In this document: in pieces, positions 42,718 through 51,355 of the stretch
How the letters are laid out: every line of letters starts with the position of its first letter
Numbering within the stretch: the stretch's first letter is position 1
From: Actinospineispora spinosispora DSM 44797
GTDB lineage: Bacteria > Actinomycetota > Actinomycetes > Mycobacteriales > Pseudonocardiaceae
Assembly (NCBI RefSeq): GCF_000429025.1
Contig: NZ_AUBB01000027.1
Span: 1-64,000, forward strand
Reading direction: 5' to 3'
DNA length: 64,000 bases
Position numbers and translations under genes: made by a program
Notes under the pieces: model-generated
Told to the model about the DNA's origin: nothing
The model's database searches: none
The model's input: only the letters and a program-made list of their open reading frames with translations

Positions 42718-43473
42718 ATGGCAGCCGGTGGTGACCGTGCACGAAGCCTGGGTGAGCGGCTGGGTGACGACGTCGTGGGTGGCTGGTGCCAGCTGCCCTC
42801 GGCGAGCACGGCCGAGGTCATGGGTTCGGTCGGCTGGGACTTCGTGTGCGTCGACACCCAGCACGGCCTGATCGGCGACGACACGCTCCTGCCGATCCTG
42901 CGCGCCCTCGACGCGACCGGAACTCCGACGCTGGTCCGGGTGGCCACTAACGCACCGGAGCCGATCGGGCGCGCGCTGGACCGGGGTGCCGACGGGGTCA
43001 TCGTCCCGCTGGTCGACTCCGCGGAGCAGGCGCGCGCCGCGGTGAACGCCTGCCACCATCCGCCGCGCGGGACGCGCAGCTACGGACCCACCCGGGTGGG
43101 CTGGCGGGCCGCGGCGACCGGAGCGGCGCCGGTGTGTGTGGTCATGATCGAGACGCGTGCGGGGGTGGCGGCGCTCGGCGAGATCGTCGCGGTGGAGGGG
43201 CTGGACGCGGTGTTCGTCGGCCCGTCCGATCTGGCGCTCGCGGTGGGCAAGCCCCTCGACGCGCAGCACGGTTCGGACCCGGAGTACGACACGCTCCTGG
43301 GTTCGATCGCCTCACGTTGTCGGGAAGCCGGCCTGCCGGCCGGTATCTACAGTGCCTCGCCCGCGCACGTGCAGCGCTACCGCAGGCTCGGGTTCACGTT
43401 CTTCGCGGTGATGTCCGACGTGTCGCTGCTGCGGGCGGCCGCCGCCGCCCGGCTCGCGGAGAGCCGCGGCTAG
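42718..43473 (+). CDS. HpcH/HpaI-family aldolase/citrate lyase-like protein
   Basis: 251-residue TIM-barrel class II aldolase of the HpcH/HpaI group: DFVCVDTQHGLIGDD, RVATNAPEPIGRALDRGADG with the following VIVPLV, MIETRAGV with the metal-ligand Glu, and VFVGPSDLA with the Asp. Cleaves or forms a 4-hydroxy-2-oxo acid, often in the lower part of aromatic degradation. Convergent with the next gene; the stop codons overlap in a shared CTAG. Confidence 0.87.
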   Translation: MAAGGDRARSLGERLGDDVVGGWCQLPSASTAEVMGSVGWDFVCVDTQHGLIGDDTLLPILRALDATGTPTLVRVATNAPEPIGRALDRGADGVIVPLVDSAEQARAAVNACHHPPRGTRSYGPTRVGWRAAATGAAPVCVVMIETRAGVAALGEIVAVEGLDAVFVGPSDLALAVGKPLDAQHGSDPEYDTLLGSIASRCREAGLPAGIYSASPAHVQRYRRLGFTFFAVMSDVSLLRAAAAARLAESRG

Positions 43474-44261
43474 TTGGCCTTGCTCCCGGCGGGAATCCGG
43501 CAGCCGCCCTTGGAGTAGATCGGACCCGACATCACCGTGCGCCCCGGCGGCGGGTTGACCTCGGCGGGCACCGTGCCGGTGATCCGGTTCATGCACTTCT
43601 CGACCGCCGAGGCGGACCCGTCGCGGCCGTCGACCCACATGTCCAGGTGCGTGTCGGTGCCCGAGGACGCCGAGCTGGCCCCGGTGTCCTCGATGATCAC
43701 GTAACGCTGGACGCTCGGGATGTAGAACTTCGTGCCGGGCTTGTACTTGGTCTTCGGCACCGCGACCGTGATCGGGTCCGTGTAGGTGCCCTGCCCGCCA
43801 GCGCTCTTGTGGACGATCGGGTTGCTCACCTCGGCCGAACCGGCCGGGGTGTTGTCGTGCCACGAGTAGCCGGTGAGGTCGATGCGGATCTGCTTACCGG
43901 CAGCCTGCTTCGCCGCTTGTTTCGCCGACGTCTTGTCCGGGGTCGCGGGCTTGTCCGGCTTCTTCGGCGGCGCGGGCTTGGGTTTCGCCGACGGCGTGAC
44001 GACCGGGGCGGGCGGCACAACCTCGGGAGCCGGCACCACCTCGGGGGCGGGCGCCTCGGCCGGCAGCTGACCCTCGGCGGCGACGTTCGCGGCCGGCATC
44101 GAGTCGGGCCCGGTCGCCATCGGCACGATCGCGTAGGCGCCGGCGATGAGGATCGCGGCGGTACCGACGGCGGCGGCCCCGGTCACCAGCGCACGTCTGC
44201 CTGATGAAGAGGACCGTCGATGCGACGAACGGCGCTCCGAACTTGGTGTGCGTGCAGACAC
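43470..44261 (-). CDS. Secreted double-psi beta-barrel (3D/RlpA-like) protein
   Basis: 263 residues: a Ser/Arg-rich cytoplasmic start, one hydrophobic signal or anchor (about 23-48), a Pro/Ala/Lys-rich linker (about 65-125) suited to crossing the cell wall, and a C-terminal domain (about 130-230; YSWHDNTPAGSAEVSNP, GTYTDPITVAVP, FYIPSVQRYVIIEDTGA, HLDMWVDG) with the double-psi beta-barrel look of 3D/RlpA/expansin-like proteins, including the Asp-rich THLDMW motif. Likely acts on peptidoglycan or surface glycan. GTG 44261 has GGGAA upstream. Confidence 0.75.
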   Translation of the reverse strand: MSARTPSSERRSSHRRSSSSGRRALVTGAAAVGTAAILIAGAYAIVPMATGPDSMPAANVAAEGQLPAEAPAPEVVPAPEVVPPAPVVTPSAKPKPAPPKKPDKPATPDKTSAKQAAKQAAGKQIRIDLTGYSWHDNTPAGSAEVSNPIVHKSAGGQGTYTDPITVAVPKTKYKPGTKFYIPSVQRYVIIEDTGASSASSGTDTHLDMWVDGRDGSASAVEKCMNRITGTVPAEVNPPPGRTVMSGPIYSKGGCRIPAGSKAN

Positions 44262-44372
44262 CAGCGGTTCCCTTCTCCGGGCAGAATTGCGTGGGTCGCG
44301 CGGCGGACCGGCCTGCGTGCTGGGGAGCGGAGGCAGGGGGAGTGCCGGACTTGCAGCGCTCTCAGCAGCGTA

Positions 44373-44391
44373 GTTACCGGATCGTGATCCG
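44373..44391. promoter_or_regulatory. Possible regulator site before the wall-protein gene
   Basis: GTTACC-N5-GTGATC, a direct repeat with 11-bp period like MtrA sites of actinobacterial wall-hydrolase genes, overlaps a perfect palindrome CGGATC-GT-GATCCG (44378-44391). It lies in the 213-bp divergent promoter region. The assignment to MtrA is a weak inference. Confidence 0.3.
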
Positions 44392-44474
44392 ACACGCCCG
44401 GAGAGAGCAACGGCCGTTGTCCAGCGGTGAAAGGTTTGCTTGCCCTAGCGAGTAGTTGGCGGGAGAGTTCAGCG

Positions 44475-47432
44475 GTGGCGATCAACGAACACGAGGGCCT
44501 GCTCGACGGCCTGATCAGTACCCCGGTCCGATACCTGCGTCGCGCGGTCGCCACCACCCGCAACGCCGCCGAGGTCGCCCGGTTCGGCGGTCTGGACACC
44601 GGTGAGCAGCCCTCGCCGTTCACCGTCGCCGCCGCGCAGTCGACCTACCGGCTGCGGCACTACTTCCCGGACGCCACGCCCACCGGCGCCACCCCGGTCC
44701 TGCTGGTCCCGCCGCTGATGATGACCGCCGAGGTGTGGGACGTCTCGCCGAGCACGTCCGCCGTGGCCAGCCTGCACGCCGAGGGCATCGACCCGTGGGT
44801 GGTCGACTTCGGCGATCCGGGCAACGAACCGGGCGGGCTGCAGCGCACCCTGACCGACCACGTGCTCGCGGTCAGCGATGCCGTGGACCGGGTGCACGCC
44901 GCGACCGGGCGCTCGGTGATCCTCGGCGGCTACTCCCAGGGCGGCATGTTCGCCTACCAGGTGACCGCGCTGCGCCGGGGCCGCGACATCGACTCGCTGG
45001 TCACGTTCGGTTCGCCGGTCGACACGACGGCGCCGCTGCCGATCCCGCTGCCGCCGGACATGGTGGCGCAGCTGGCGAACAGCCTGGTGCACAGCGGGCT
45101 GCTGCGCCGGGTGTCGTTGCCCAGCTGGGCGACGCGGCTCGGGTTCAACCTGTTGTCGCCGGTCAAGACGGTGCAGGGGCGTATCCAGTTCCTGCTGGAG
45201 CTGCACGACCGGGAGGCGCTGCTGCCCCGCGAGCGCCAGCGCCGCTACCTGGACTCGGAAGGCTGGACGGCCTACTCCGGTCCGGCGATCGCCGAGCTGC
45301 TGGAGCAGTTCGTGGCACACAACCGCATGGTCGAGGGCGGTTTTGTCATCGACGACCGGCTCGTCACGCTCGCCGACATCAACGTGCCGGTGCTGACCAC
45401 CGTCGGCACGACCGACACGATCGGCCACCCCGACTCGGTGCGGGCGATCCGGCGGGCGGCTCCGCTGGCCGACGTCTACGAGCTGACCCTGCGTTCCGGG
45501 CACTTCGGGCTGGTCGTGGGCTCCAAGGCCAGCGAGAACACCTGGCCCGCTGTCATCGCGTGGACCCGGTGGCGCAACGGCACCGCCGAGCTGCCGGACA
45601 ACATCGTGCCCGCCGACCAGGTCCCGTCCCGCCCGCTGCTGCGCGACGCCCCGCCGGACGCGGCGGCCGCGGCGCTCGGGTACGCGACCGACCTGGGGAT
45701 CGGGGCGACCCGGATCGGGCTCGGCACCGCACGGTGGGCGACCCGGTTGGTGCGCGGTGTCCTGACCGACGCGCCCGCGCTGCTGCCCAGGCTCGCGCGG
45801 ATCGAGCACCTCGACCCGAGCACCCGCATCTCGCTGGGACTGCTGCTCGACGAGCAGGCCAGGAAGATCCCGAACGACATCAGCTTCCTGTTCAACGACC
45901 GCGGCTACCGGCAGCGCGACCTGAAGTACCGGGTCGACAGCGTGGTGAAGGGCCTGATCAGTGTCGGCGTCCGGCAGGGCCAGTCGGTCGGGGTGCTGAT
46001 GGGGACCCGGCCGAGCGCGATCAGCGTGGTTGCGGCGCTGAGCCGGATCGGCGCGACGTCGGTACTGCTGCGCCCGGACGGCGACCTGCGGACCGAGGCC
46101 ACGCTCGGCGGGGTCACCCACATGATCTCCGACCCGGAGCATGCGACCCGTCGTCCCACGCTGCCCGACCTGCCGTGGTGTGTGCTCGGTGGCGGCGACG
46201 GGCTCGTCGAGGGTCAGCGGCGCGAGCTGCCGGGCGACGTGCTGGACATGGAACGGATCGACCCGAACGAGGTCGAGCTGCCTGCCTGGTACCGGCCGAA
46301 TCCGCATCGGGCCGCGGACATCGCGTTCGTGCTGTTCACCGGCGAGGGTGAGACGACCCGGCCGATGCGGATCAGCAACCGCCGGTGGGCGATGTCCGCG
46401 CTGGGCACCGCGTCGGCCGCCGCGTTGCGCACCGGCGACACGATCTACTGCGTGACACCGCTGCACCACAGCTCGGCGCTGCTCATGGCGGTCGGCGGCG
46501 CGATCGCCGGTGGCGCCCGGTTCGCCATGGCCAGCGCGCGGGACCCGGAGACGTTCTGGTCCGAGGTCCGGCGCTACGGCGCCACGCACATCTCCTACAC
46601 CTGGACGTCGCTGCGGGACATCGCGCTCGCGCCCGCCAACCCGGCCGAGCAGCACCATCCGATCCGGATGTTCATGGGGTCGGGTATGCCGCGCAACCTG
46701 TGGCGGCGGGTGACCGAGCGGTTCCCGACGGCCCGGGTGCTGGAGTTCTACGCCTCGGCCGAGGGCGAGGCGATCCTGGCCAACCTGACCGGGATGCCGA
46801 TCGGGTCGATGGGGCACGCGCTGCCCGGGACACCCGAGGTGCGGGTCGCGGCGTTCGACGTCGAGACCCGGAGCCTGGAGCTGGGCGAGGACGGGTTCGG
46901 CCGCGAGTGCGACACCGGTGAGGCCGGGTTGTTGCTGGCCAGGGTCGCGCACCCGGAGTCGCGCAGCGGCGTGCAGCTGCGCGGGGTGTTCGAACCGGAC
47001 GACGCGTGGAGCTCGACCGGCGACCTGTTCCGCCGTGACGACTCCGACAACCTGTGGCGGGTCGAGTCGGTGTCCGCGCTGGTCCGGACCGCGAAGGCGA
47101 CCGTGGCGCCGGCACCGGTCCGGATCGCGCTGGGTTCGATCGCGACCGTCGACCTGTGCGTCGCGTACGGCGTGCCGGAGGGCGACGCGCAGGTGCTGGT
47201 CGCGGCGTTGACGCTGCGTCCGGGCGCGTCGCTGAGCTCGGCCGACCTGGATCGTGCGCTGGACGGGCTGCCGGTCGAGCAGCGGCCTGCGTACGTGCGG
47301 GTGGTTCCGTCGATCCCGGTCACGACCTGGCACCGTCCGTTGTGGCGGACGCTGCAGCAGGAGGGCGTCCCTCAGCCGAGCGAGTCCTCGCCCGTCTGGC
47401 ACCTGACCAGCACCGGCACGTACGAGCCGTGA
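44475..47432 (+). CDS. Fused lipase-like hydrolase and acyl-CoA synthetase (Rv1683-like)
   Basis: 985 residues. The N-terminal half (about 60-380) is a PHB synthase/lipase-type alpha/beta hydrolase: LVPPLMMTAEVWDV, nucleophile Ser in LGGYSQGGM, Asp in TVGTTDT and His in LRSGHFGLV. The second half (about 440-960) is an adenylating-enzyme fold with FVLFTGEGETTRP in place of the usual TSGTTG loop and FYASAEGEA in place of YG-x-TE, so adenylation activity is uncertain. The order and length match the mycobacterial Rv1683 type, annotated as a bifunctional lipase/acyl-CoA synthase linked to triacylglycerol storage. GTG 44475 has GGGAGAG upstream. Its stop codon lies in a CGTGAGTG palindrome. Confidence 0.85.
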   Translation: MAINEHEGLLDGLISTPVRYLRRAVATTRNAAEVARFGGLDTGEQPSPFTVAAAQSTYRLRHYFPDATPTGATPVLLVPPLMMTAEVWDVSPSTSAVASLHAEGIDPWVVDFGDPGNEPGGLQRTLTDHVLAVSDAVDRVHAATGRSVILGGYSQGGMFAYQVTALRRGRDIDSLVTFGSPVDTTAPLPIPLPPDMVAQLANSLVHSGLLRRVSLPSWATRLGFNLLSPVKTVQGRIQFLLELHDREALLPRERQRRYLDSEGWTAYSGPAIAELLEQFVAHNRMVEGGFVIDDRLVTLADINVPVLTTVGTTDTIGHPDSVRAIRRAAPLADVYELTLRSGHFGLVVGSKASENTWPAVIAWTRWRNGTAELPDNIVPADQVPSRPLLRDAPPDAAAAALGYATDLGIGATRIGLGTARWATRLVRGVLTDAPALLPRLARIEHLDPSTRISLGLLLDEQARKIPNDISFLFNDRGYRQRDLKYRVDSVVKGLISVGVRQGQSVGVLMGTRPSAISVVAALSRIGATSVLLRPDGDLRTEATLGGVTHMISDPEHATRRPTLPDLPWCVLGGGDGLVEGQRRELPGDVLDMERIDPNEVELPAWYRPNPHRAADIAFVLFTGEGETTRPMRISNRRWAMSALGTASAAALRTGDTIYCVTPLHHSSALLMAVGGAIAGGARFAMASARDPETFWSEVRRYGATHISYTWTSLRDIALAPANPAEQHHPIRMFMGSGMPRNLWRRVTERFPTARVLEFYASAEGEAILANLTGMPIGSMGHALPGTPEVRVAAFDVETRSLELGEDGFGRECDTGEAGLLLARVAHPESRSGVQLRGVFEPDDAWSSTGDLFRRDDSDNLWRVESVSALVRTAKATVAPAPVRIALGSIATVDLCVAYGVPEGDAQVLVAALTLRPGASLSSADLDRALDGLPVEQRPAYVRVVPSIPVTTWHRPLWRTLQQEGVPQPSESSPVWHLTSTGTYEP

Positions 47433-47470
47433 GTGATTTGGGCTGCTGGAGCAGCCCAAATCACTCACGG
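47427..47470. repeat. CGTGAGTG palindrome with embedded stop codon
   Basis: Perfect 20-bp arms CCGTGAGTGATTTGGGCTGC (47427-47446) and complement (47451-47470) with a 4-nt loop; the TGA of the fusion gene is 47430-47432. A probable terminator between two co-oriented lipid genes. Confidence 0.88.
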
Positions 47471-47493
47471 GTCGTTCGGTCGTTTCACGGGGT

Positions 47494-48489
47494 ATGCGCA
47501 GCACGATGAAGTGGGCGACTGCTCTCGCGGTCGCGGCGGTGACGGCCCTGGTGGGGACCCCGATCGCGTCCGCGTCCCCGGGCTCCGGCCCTGAGCTGCG
47601 GGTCTCCGTGGATCGGCTGGACGACAGCCTGCGCTGTCACGGCGATCTCGGCGGCGGTTCCGGGGCGCCGGTGCTGCTCATCCCGGGCACGACGTTGAGC
47701 GCGAAGACCAACTTCGACTGGAACTACGAGCCCGCGCTGCGCGACCTCGGGCGCTCGTACTGCGCGGTGAACCTGCCGGGCAACGCGATGGGCGACATCC
47801 AGATCGCGGCCGAGTACGTGGTGAACGCGCTGCGCACCATGCACGACCGGGCGCACCGGCGGATCGACGTCGTCGGGTTCAGCCAGGGCGGCATGATCAG
47901 CCGCTGGGCGTTGAAGTTCTGGCCGGACACCCGGGACGCGGTGGAGGACCTGGTCGGCATCGACCCGTCCAATCACGGCACGCTCGACGCCTACCCGATC
48001 TGCGCGCCCGGTTGCGCACCGTCGATCTGGCAGCAGCGGACCGGCTCGCATTTCCTGGCCGCGCTCAACGCAGGCCAGGAGACCTACCCCGGCATCGACT
48101 ACACGCAGATGTACACGCTGACCGACGAGGTCGTGTTCCCGAACCTGCCGCCGGAGCCCAGCTCCGCGCTGCGCACCGACGGCCCCGGGCGGGTGCGCAA
48201 CATCGCGGTACAGAGCATCTGCCCCGTCCACGTGGCCGAGCACCTGAGCATGGGCAGCATCGATCCGGTCGCGTACGCGCTGGTCGAGGACGCGATCACG
48301 CACGAGGGCCCGGCCGACCCGTCCCGCGTCGACCGCGCCGTGTGCACCCGGGCGCTGATGCCCGGCGTCACCCCGCTGACGCTGCCGGTCAACGAGGCGC
48401 GCTACACCACCGAGGTGGCAACAACACTCGCCACCTACCCGCACGTCACCTCCGAGCCGAAGCTCGCCCCCTACGCCACCCGCGACTGA
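47494..48489 (+). CDS. Secreted lipase (CALB-like / bacterial class 2 lipase)
   Basis: 331 residues with a Sec signal peptide (about 1-27, ending ASASP). Mature alpha/beta hydrolase: VLLIPGTTLSAKTNFDWNYE, a Tyr-Cys-x-Val-Asn-Leu-Pro segment (GRSYCAVNLPG), nucleophile Ser in DVVGFSQGGMISRW, Asp in LVGIDPSNHG, and several Cys (CHGD, YCAV, ICAPGCAPS, SICPVH, VCTR) that should form disulfides outside the cell. The pattern resembles fungal CALB and actinomycete secreted lipases. The stop is directly followed by a 24-bp-arm palindrome. Confidence 0.85.
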   Translation: MRSTMKWATALAVAAVTALVGTPIASASPGSGPELRVSVDRLDDSLRCHGDLGGGSGAPVLLIPGTTLSAKTNFDWNYEPALRDLGRSYCAVNLPGNAMGDIQIAAEYVVNALRTMHDRAHRRIDVVGFSQGGMISRWALKFWPDTRDAVEDLVGIDPSNHGTLDAYPICAPGCAPSIWQQRTGSHFLAALNAGQETYPGIDYTQMYTLTDEVVFPNLPPEPSSALRTDGPGRVRNIAVQSICPVHVAEHLSMGSIDPVAYALVEDAITHEGPADPSRVDRAVCTRALMPGVTPLTLPVNEARYTTEVATTLATYPHVTSEPKLAPYATRD

Positions 48490-48538
48490 CACGAATGTGG
48501 CTTTAGGGACGTTGAACGTCCCTAAAGCCACATTCGTG
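48490..48538. repeat. Perfect 49-bp palindrome, CACGAATGTGG type
   Basis: 24-bp arms starting CACGAATGTGGCTTTAGGGA (48490-48513 and 48515-48538) around one central base, starting on the base after the lipase stop codon. Ends differ from the CGTGAGTG family, so this is a separate type of the same design. Confidence 0.85.
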
Positions 48539-48578
48539 CCGTGGTTGGCGAGCAAAGCAATGTGGTTACATTGGTTTG

Positions 48579-49946
48579 GTGAAGGGTTGGGTTGTTGTCG
48601 GCGTGGCCTGCCTGGGGCAGTTCATGGTCGTGCTGGACGTGTCCGTGGTGAACGTTGCGCTGCCGACCATCCAGAGCGCGCTGGGGTTCAGCCGGACCGG
48701 CCTGCCGTGGGTGGTCAACGGTTACGTGCTCACGTTCGCCGGGTTCCTGCTGCTCGGCGGCAGGCTCGCGGATCTCTACGGCCGTAAGCGGGTCTTCCTG
48801 TGCGGGCTCGCGCTGTTCACCGCCGCGAGCCTGGTGGGCGGCCTCGCCGACACACCCGGCCTGTTGATCGCCGCGCGAGCCCTGCAAGGGCTCGGTGCCT
48901 CGGTGCTCGCCCCGGCCACCATCACGATGCTCACCGTCACCTTCCCGGAGGGCCCGGCGCGCATCCGCGCGCTCGCCACCTGGACGGCGGTCGCCGCGGC
49001 GGGCGGAACGGCGGGCAACCTGATCGGCGGAGCGATCACCGAGTTCCTGTCCTGGCGCTGGATCCTGCTGATCAACGTCCCGCTCGGCGCCGCGCTGGGA
49101 GCGCTGACGGTGCTGTGCCTCGCGCCTGACCAGCGCACGGACGAGTCCGTCCGGCTCGACGTTCCCGGCGCGCTACTGGCGACCACCGGGCTCGGGGCCC
49201 TCACCTACGGCATCACCCTGACCCGTTCCGACAGCTGGGCCGCACCGAGCACCATTACCGCGCTGGCACTCGGCGTGGCGGCGCTCGGCGCGTTCGTGCT
49301 GGTCGAGGGACGGTTCGCGCGGGCGCCACTGCTGCCGCTGCGATTGCTGAGCATCCGGACGGTCTCGGTCGGGAACGTGCTCATGCTGCTGGGCGGCGTC
49401 AGTTTCACCGCGATGTGGTACTTCCTGTCGCTGTTCATGCAGGACGTCCTGCACTACAGCGCCTGGCAGACCGGGCTCGGGTTCCTTCCGCACACGCTGG
49501 TCTCGGTGGTGATCGGCATGCACACCGCGCCGTGGCTGCTGCACCGCCTCGACGGCCGGACCGTCATCGTGATCGGCGCGGTGCTGGCGGGCGCCGGGTT
49601 CGCCTGGCAGAGCCTCGCCGGTCCGGACAGCACCTACCTGGTCGGCATCCTCGGTCCCGGGGTGATCATGTCGTTGGGCGGTGGCCTGCTGAACACACCG
49701 ATCACCAACACCGTCACCTCCGGGGTGCGCTCACCCGACGCGGGTGCGGCGTCCGGGCTGATGAACACCAGCAAGCAGGTCGGCGGCGCGCTCGGCCTGA
49801 CCGTGCTGGTGGTGCTGACCGTGCCGTCCGTTCCCGCACTCGACGCGCTCGACGCCGGCTACTCGCTGGCATTCGGGATCGTCGCCGCCGTGCTGGTCGG
49901 GATGGCGGTGCTCGCCACCGCGCTACCGGGGCGCCAGGCCCGATGA
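48579..49946 (+). CDS. DHA2-type MFS exporter
   Basis: 455 residues, 14-helix DHA2 exporter: LDVSVVNVALPTIQSALGFS after helix 1, GGRLADLYGRKRVF as motif A, and GTAGNLIGGAITEFLSWRWI at helix 5-6. Similar to but clearly distinct from the exporter at 14216. Start GTG 48579 (or TTG 48576) directly follows TACATTGGTTTG with no ribosome site, so the mRNA may be leaderless. Shares no regulator visibly. Confidence 0.87.
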   Translation: MKGWVVVGVACLGQFMVVLDVSVVNVALPTIQSALGFSRTGLPWVVNGYVLTFAGFLLLGGRLADLYGRKRVFLCGLALFTAASLVGGLADTPGLLIAARALQGLGASVLAPATITMLTVTFPEGPARIRALATWTAVAAAGGTAGNLIGGAITEFLSWRWILLINVPLGAALGALTVLCLAPDQRTDESVRLDVPGALLATTGLGALTYGITLTRSDSWAAPSTITALALGVAALGAFVLVEGRFARAPLLPLRLLSIRTVSVGNVLMLLGGVSFTAMWYFLSLFMQDVLHYSAWQTGLGFLPHTLVSVVIGMHTAPWLLHRLDGRTVIVIGAVLAGAGFAWQSLAGPDSTYLVGILGPGVIMSLGGGLLNTPITNTVTSGVRSPDAGAASGLMNTSKQVGGALGLTVLVVLTVPSVPALDALDAGYSLAFGIVAAVLVGMAVLATALPGRQAR

Positions 49947-50007
49947 CCCGGCCCACCATCGTGGGGGAACGGTCCTGCGCCACCACTGGAGCTGCAGACT
50001 GTTCGTC

Positions 50008-50526
50008 ATGCTCGTACCCACCCGACTGTTGGCCCTCGGCGCCCTCACCATCGGCCTGACCGCCTGCGGTGCCCCGGCCGCGCCGCCGACCCCGCCGGCT
50101 CCCCCTGCCGCGCCGGCGAACCCGCTCGCCGGAGTGGACTGGGCCACGGCGACCACGTTCACCTGCCCGCTGCCCGAGCAGAAGGTCGAGGTCGTGGGGA
50201 CCGAGTACGGCGACGTCACCGGCGACGGCGTTCCCGACGCCGTCGTGTCGCTGACCTGTTCGACCACGACGTCGAGCAACCCGATCCAGGTGGAGGCGTT
50301 CGACGGCGTCTCCGACCGTGCCCACCCCCGTTCCCTCGGGGTCCTGATCGAGGCGGCCGACCCGATGTACGTCGAGAAGGCTGAGATCACGATCGCCCGT
50401 TCCGAGGTCACCGTGGTCGGCCATGCGGTCGGGGAGAACGAGGCGCTGGCCGCGGGCCCGCAGGTTCGGTTCACCCAGACGTTCACCTTCCGCGACGGGA
50501 CGCTGCACGCGGGCCCGCGACGCTGA
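50008..50526 (+). CDS. Lipoprotein of unknown function
   Basis: 172 residues with a lipoprotein signal: hydrophobic stretch and lipobox LTAC (Cys20), then a Pro/Ala linker and a beta-rich domain containing YGDVTGDGVPDAVVSLTC, an FG-GAP/VCBS-like calcium-type motif seen in surface proteins. Two Cys (TCPLP, LTCST) may pair. Function unknown; expected to be anchored on the outer face of the membrane. Lies 61 bp after the exporter. Confidence 0.75.
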   Translation: MLVPTRLLALGALTIGLTACGAPAAPPTPPAPPAAPANPLAGVDWATATTFTCPLPEQKVEVVGTEYGDVTGDGVPDAVVSLTCSTTTSSNPIQVEAFDGVSDRAHPRSLGVLIEAADPMYVEKAEITIARSEVTVVGHAVGENEALAAGPQVRFTQTFTFRDGTLHAGPRR

Positions 50527-50579
50527 GAAGGATCGCTAATGCCCCGGCGATCCGGTGGCAGGCTTCCTAGGATCGCGGG

Positions 50580-51341
50580 GTGAGCGCTGACGAGATGCAC
50601 CTCGACCGGGCCAGGGCCGAATCGTTCGGCTCGGTGGCGACCGACTACGAGCGCTACCGGCCGGGCTATCCCGATGCGCTGTACGACGACCTGCTCGAGC
50701 CGCGGCCACAGCGGGTACTCGACGTCGGTTGCGGCACCGGGAAGTTCACGGTCGGGCTCGTCGAACGCGGAGTCACGCCGCTCGGGGTGGAGCTGGACCC
50801 GAGGATGGCCGAGATCGCGCGCGGCCACGACATCCCGGTCGAGATCTCCGCCTTCGAGACCTGGGACGTGGCCGACCGCCGGTTCGACCTGATCACCTGC
50901 GCCCAGGCCTGGCACTGGATCGACCCTGGGCGCGGCGTGGCGAAAGCCGCCGAGGCACTGCGCCCCGGCGGCACGATCGCCCGCTTCTGGAATCACAACG
51001 AGGTGGACGAACCGCTGGTCAGCGCGCTGGACACGGTGTATGCCGAGCATGCGCCCGACGCCCACCCGCACGGCCGCGCTCCCGCCGAGGACACCGGCTA
51101 CGTCGACCCGTTCGGCGCGAGCGACGCGTTCACCGACCTGGAGGTTCGGACCTACCGGGTCGAGCGGATGCTGAGCGCCGACGAATGGGTCGGCATGGCG
51201 TCGACGTTCAGCGACCACCAGCGGCTGGGCCCGGAGCGCCTCGCCCGGCTCGGCCGTGCGGTCCGGGCGACGATCGACGCGCACGGCGGCACCGTCCGTG
51301 CCCAGTGCCGCACACTCGCCGTCTTCGCTCGCCGCGGCTGA
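50580..51341 (+). CDS. Class I SAM-dependent methyltransferase
   Basis: 253 residues of the Methyltransf_11/25 type: motif I VLDVGCGTGKFTVGL, acidic loop GVELDPRMAEIA, motif II region FDLITCAQAWHWIDP, then ALRPGGTIARFW. The N-terminal SFGSVATDYERYRPGYP is common in this group. Substrate unknown. GTG 50580 has AGGA eight bases upstream. Possibly co-transcribed with the lipoprotein gene (53-bp gap). Confidence 0.87.
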   Translation: MSADEMHLDRARAESFGSVATDYERYRPGYPDALYDDLLEPRPQRVLDVGCGTGKFTVGLVERGVTPLGVELDPRMAEIARGHDIPVEISAFETWDVADRRFDLITCAQAWHWIDPGRGVAKAAEALRPGGTIARFWNHNEVDEPLVSALDTVYAEHAPDAHPHGRAPAEDTGYVDPFGASDAFTDLEVRTYRVERMLSADEWVGMASTFSDHQRLGPERLARLGRAVRATIDAHGGTVRAQCRTLAVFARRG

Positions 51342-51355
51342 CACTCACGGGGTGG

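Noticed and set aside
44262-44474. Cyclic-di-AMP (ydaO) riboswitch before the secreted wall protein
   Set aside because: Gene type and leader length would fit, but I cannot recognise the conserved core motifs of that riboswitch.
44469-47504. 1011-codon open frame on the minus strand opposite the lipase/FadD fusion
   Set aside because: It is the mirror of a well-supported gene; composition rich in Arg, Gln, Gly and His with no motif is usual for opposite-strand frames in very GC-rich DNA.
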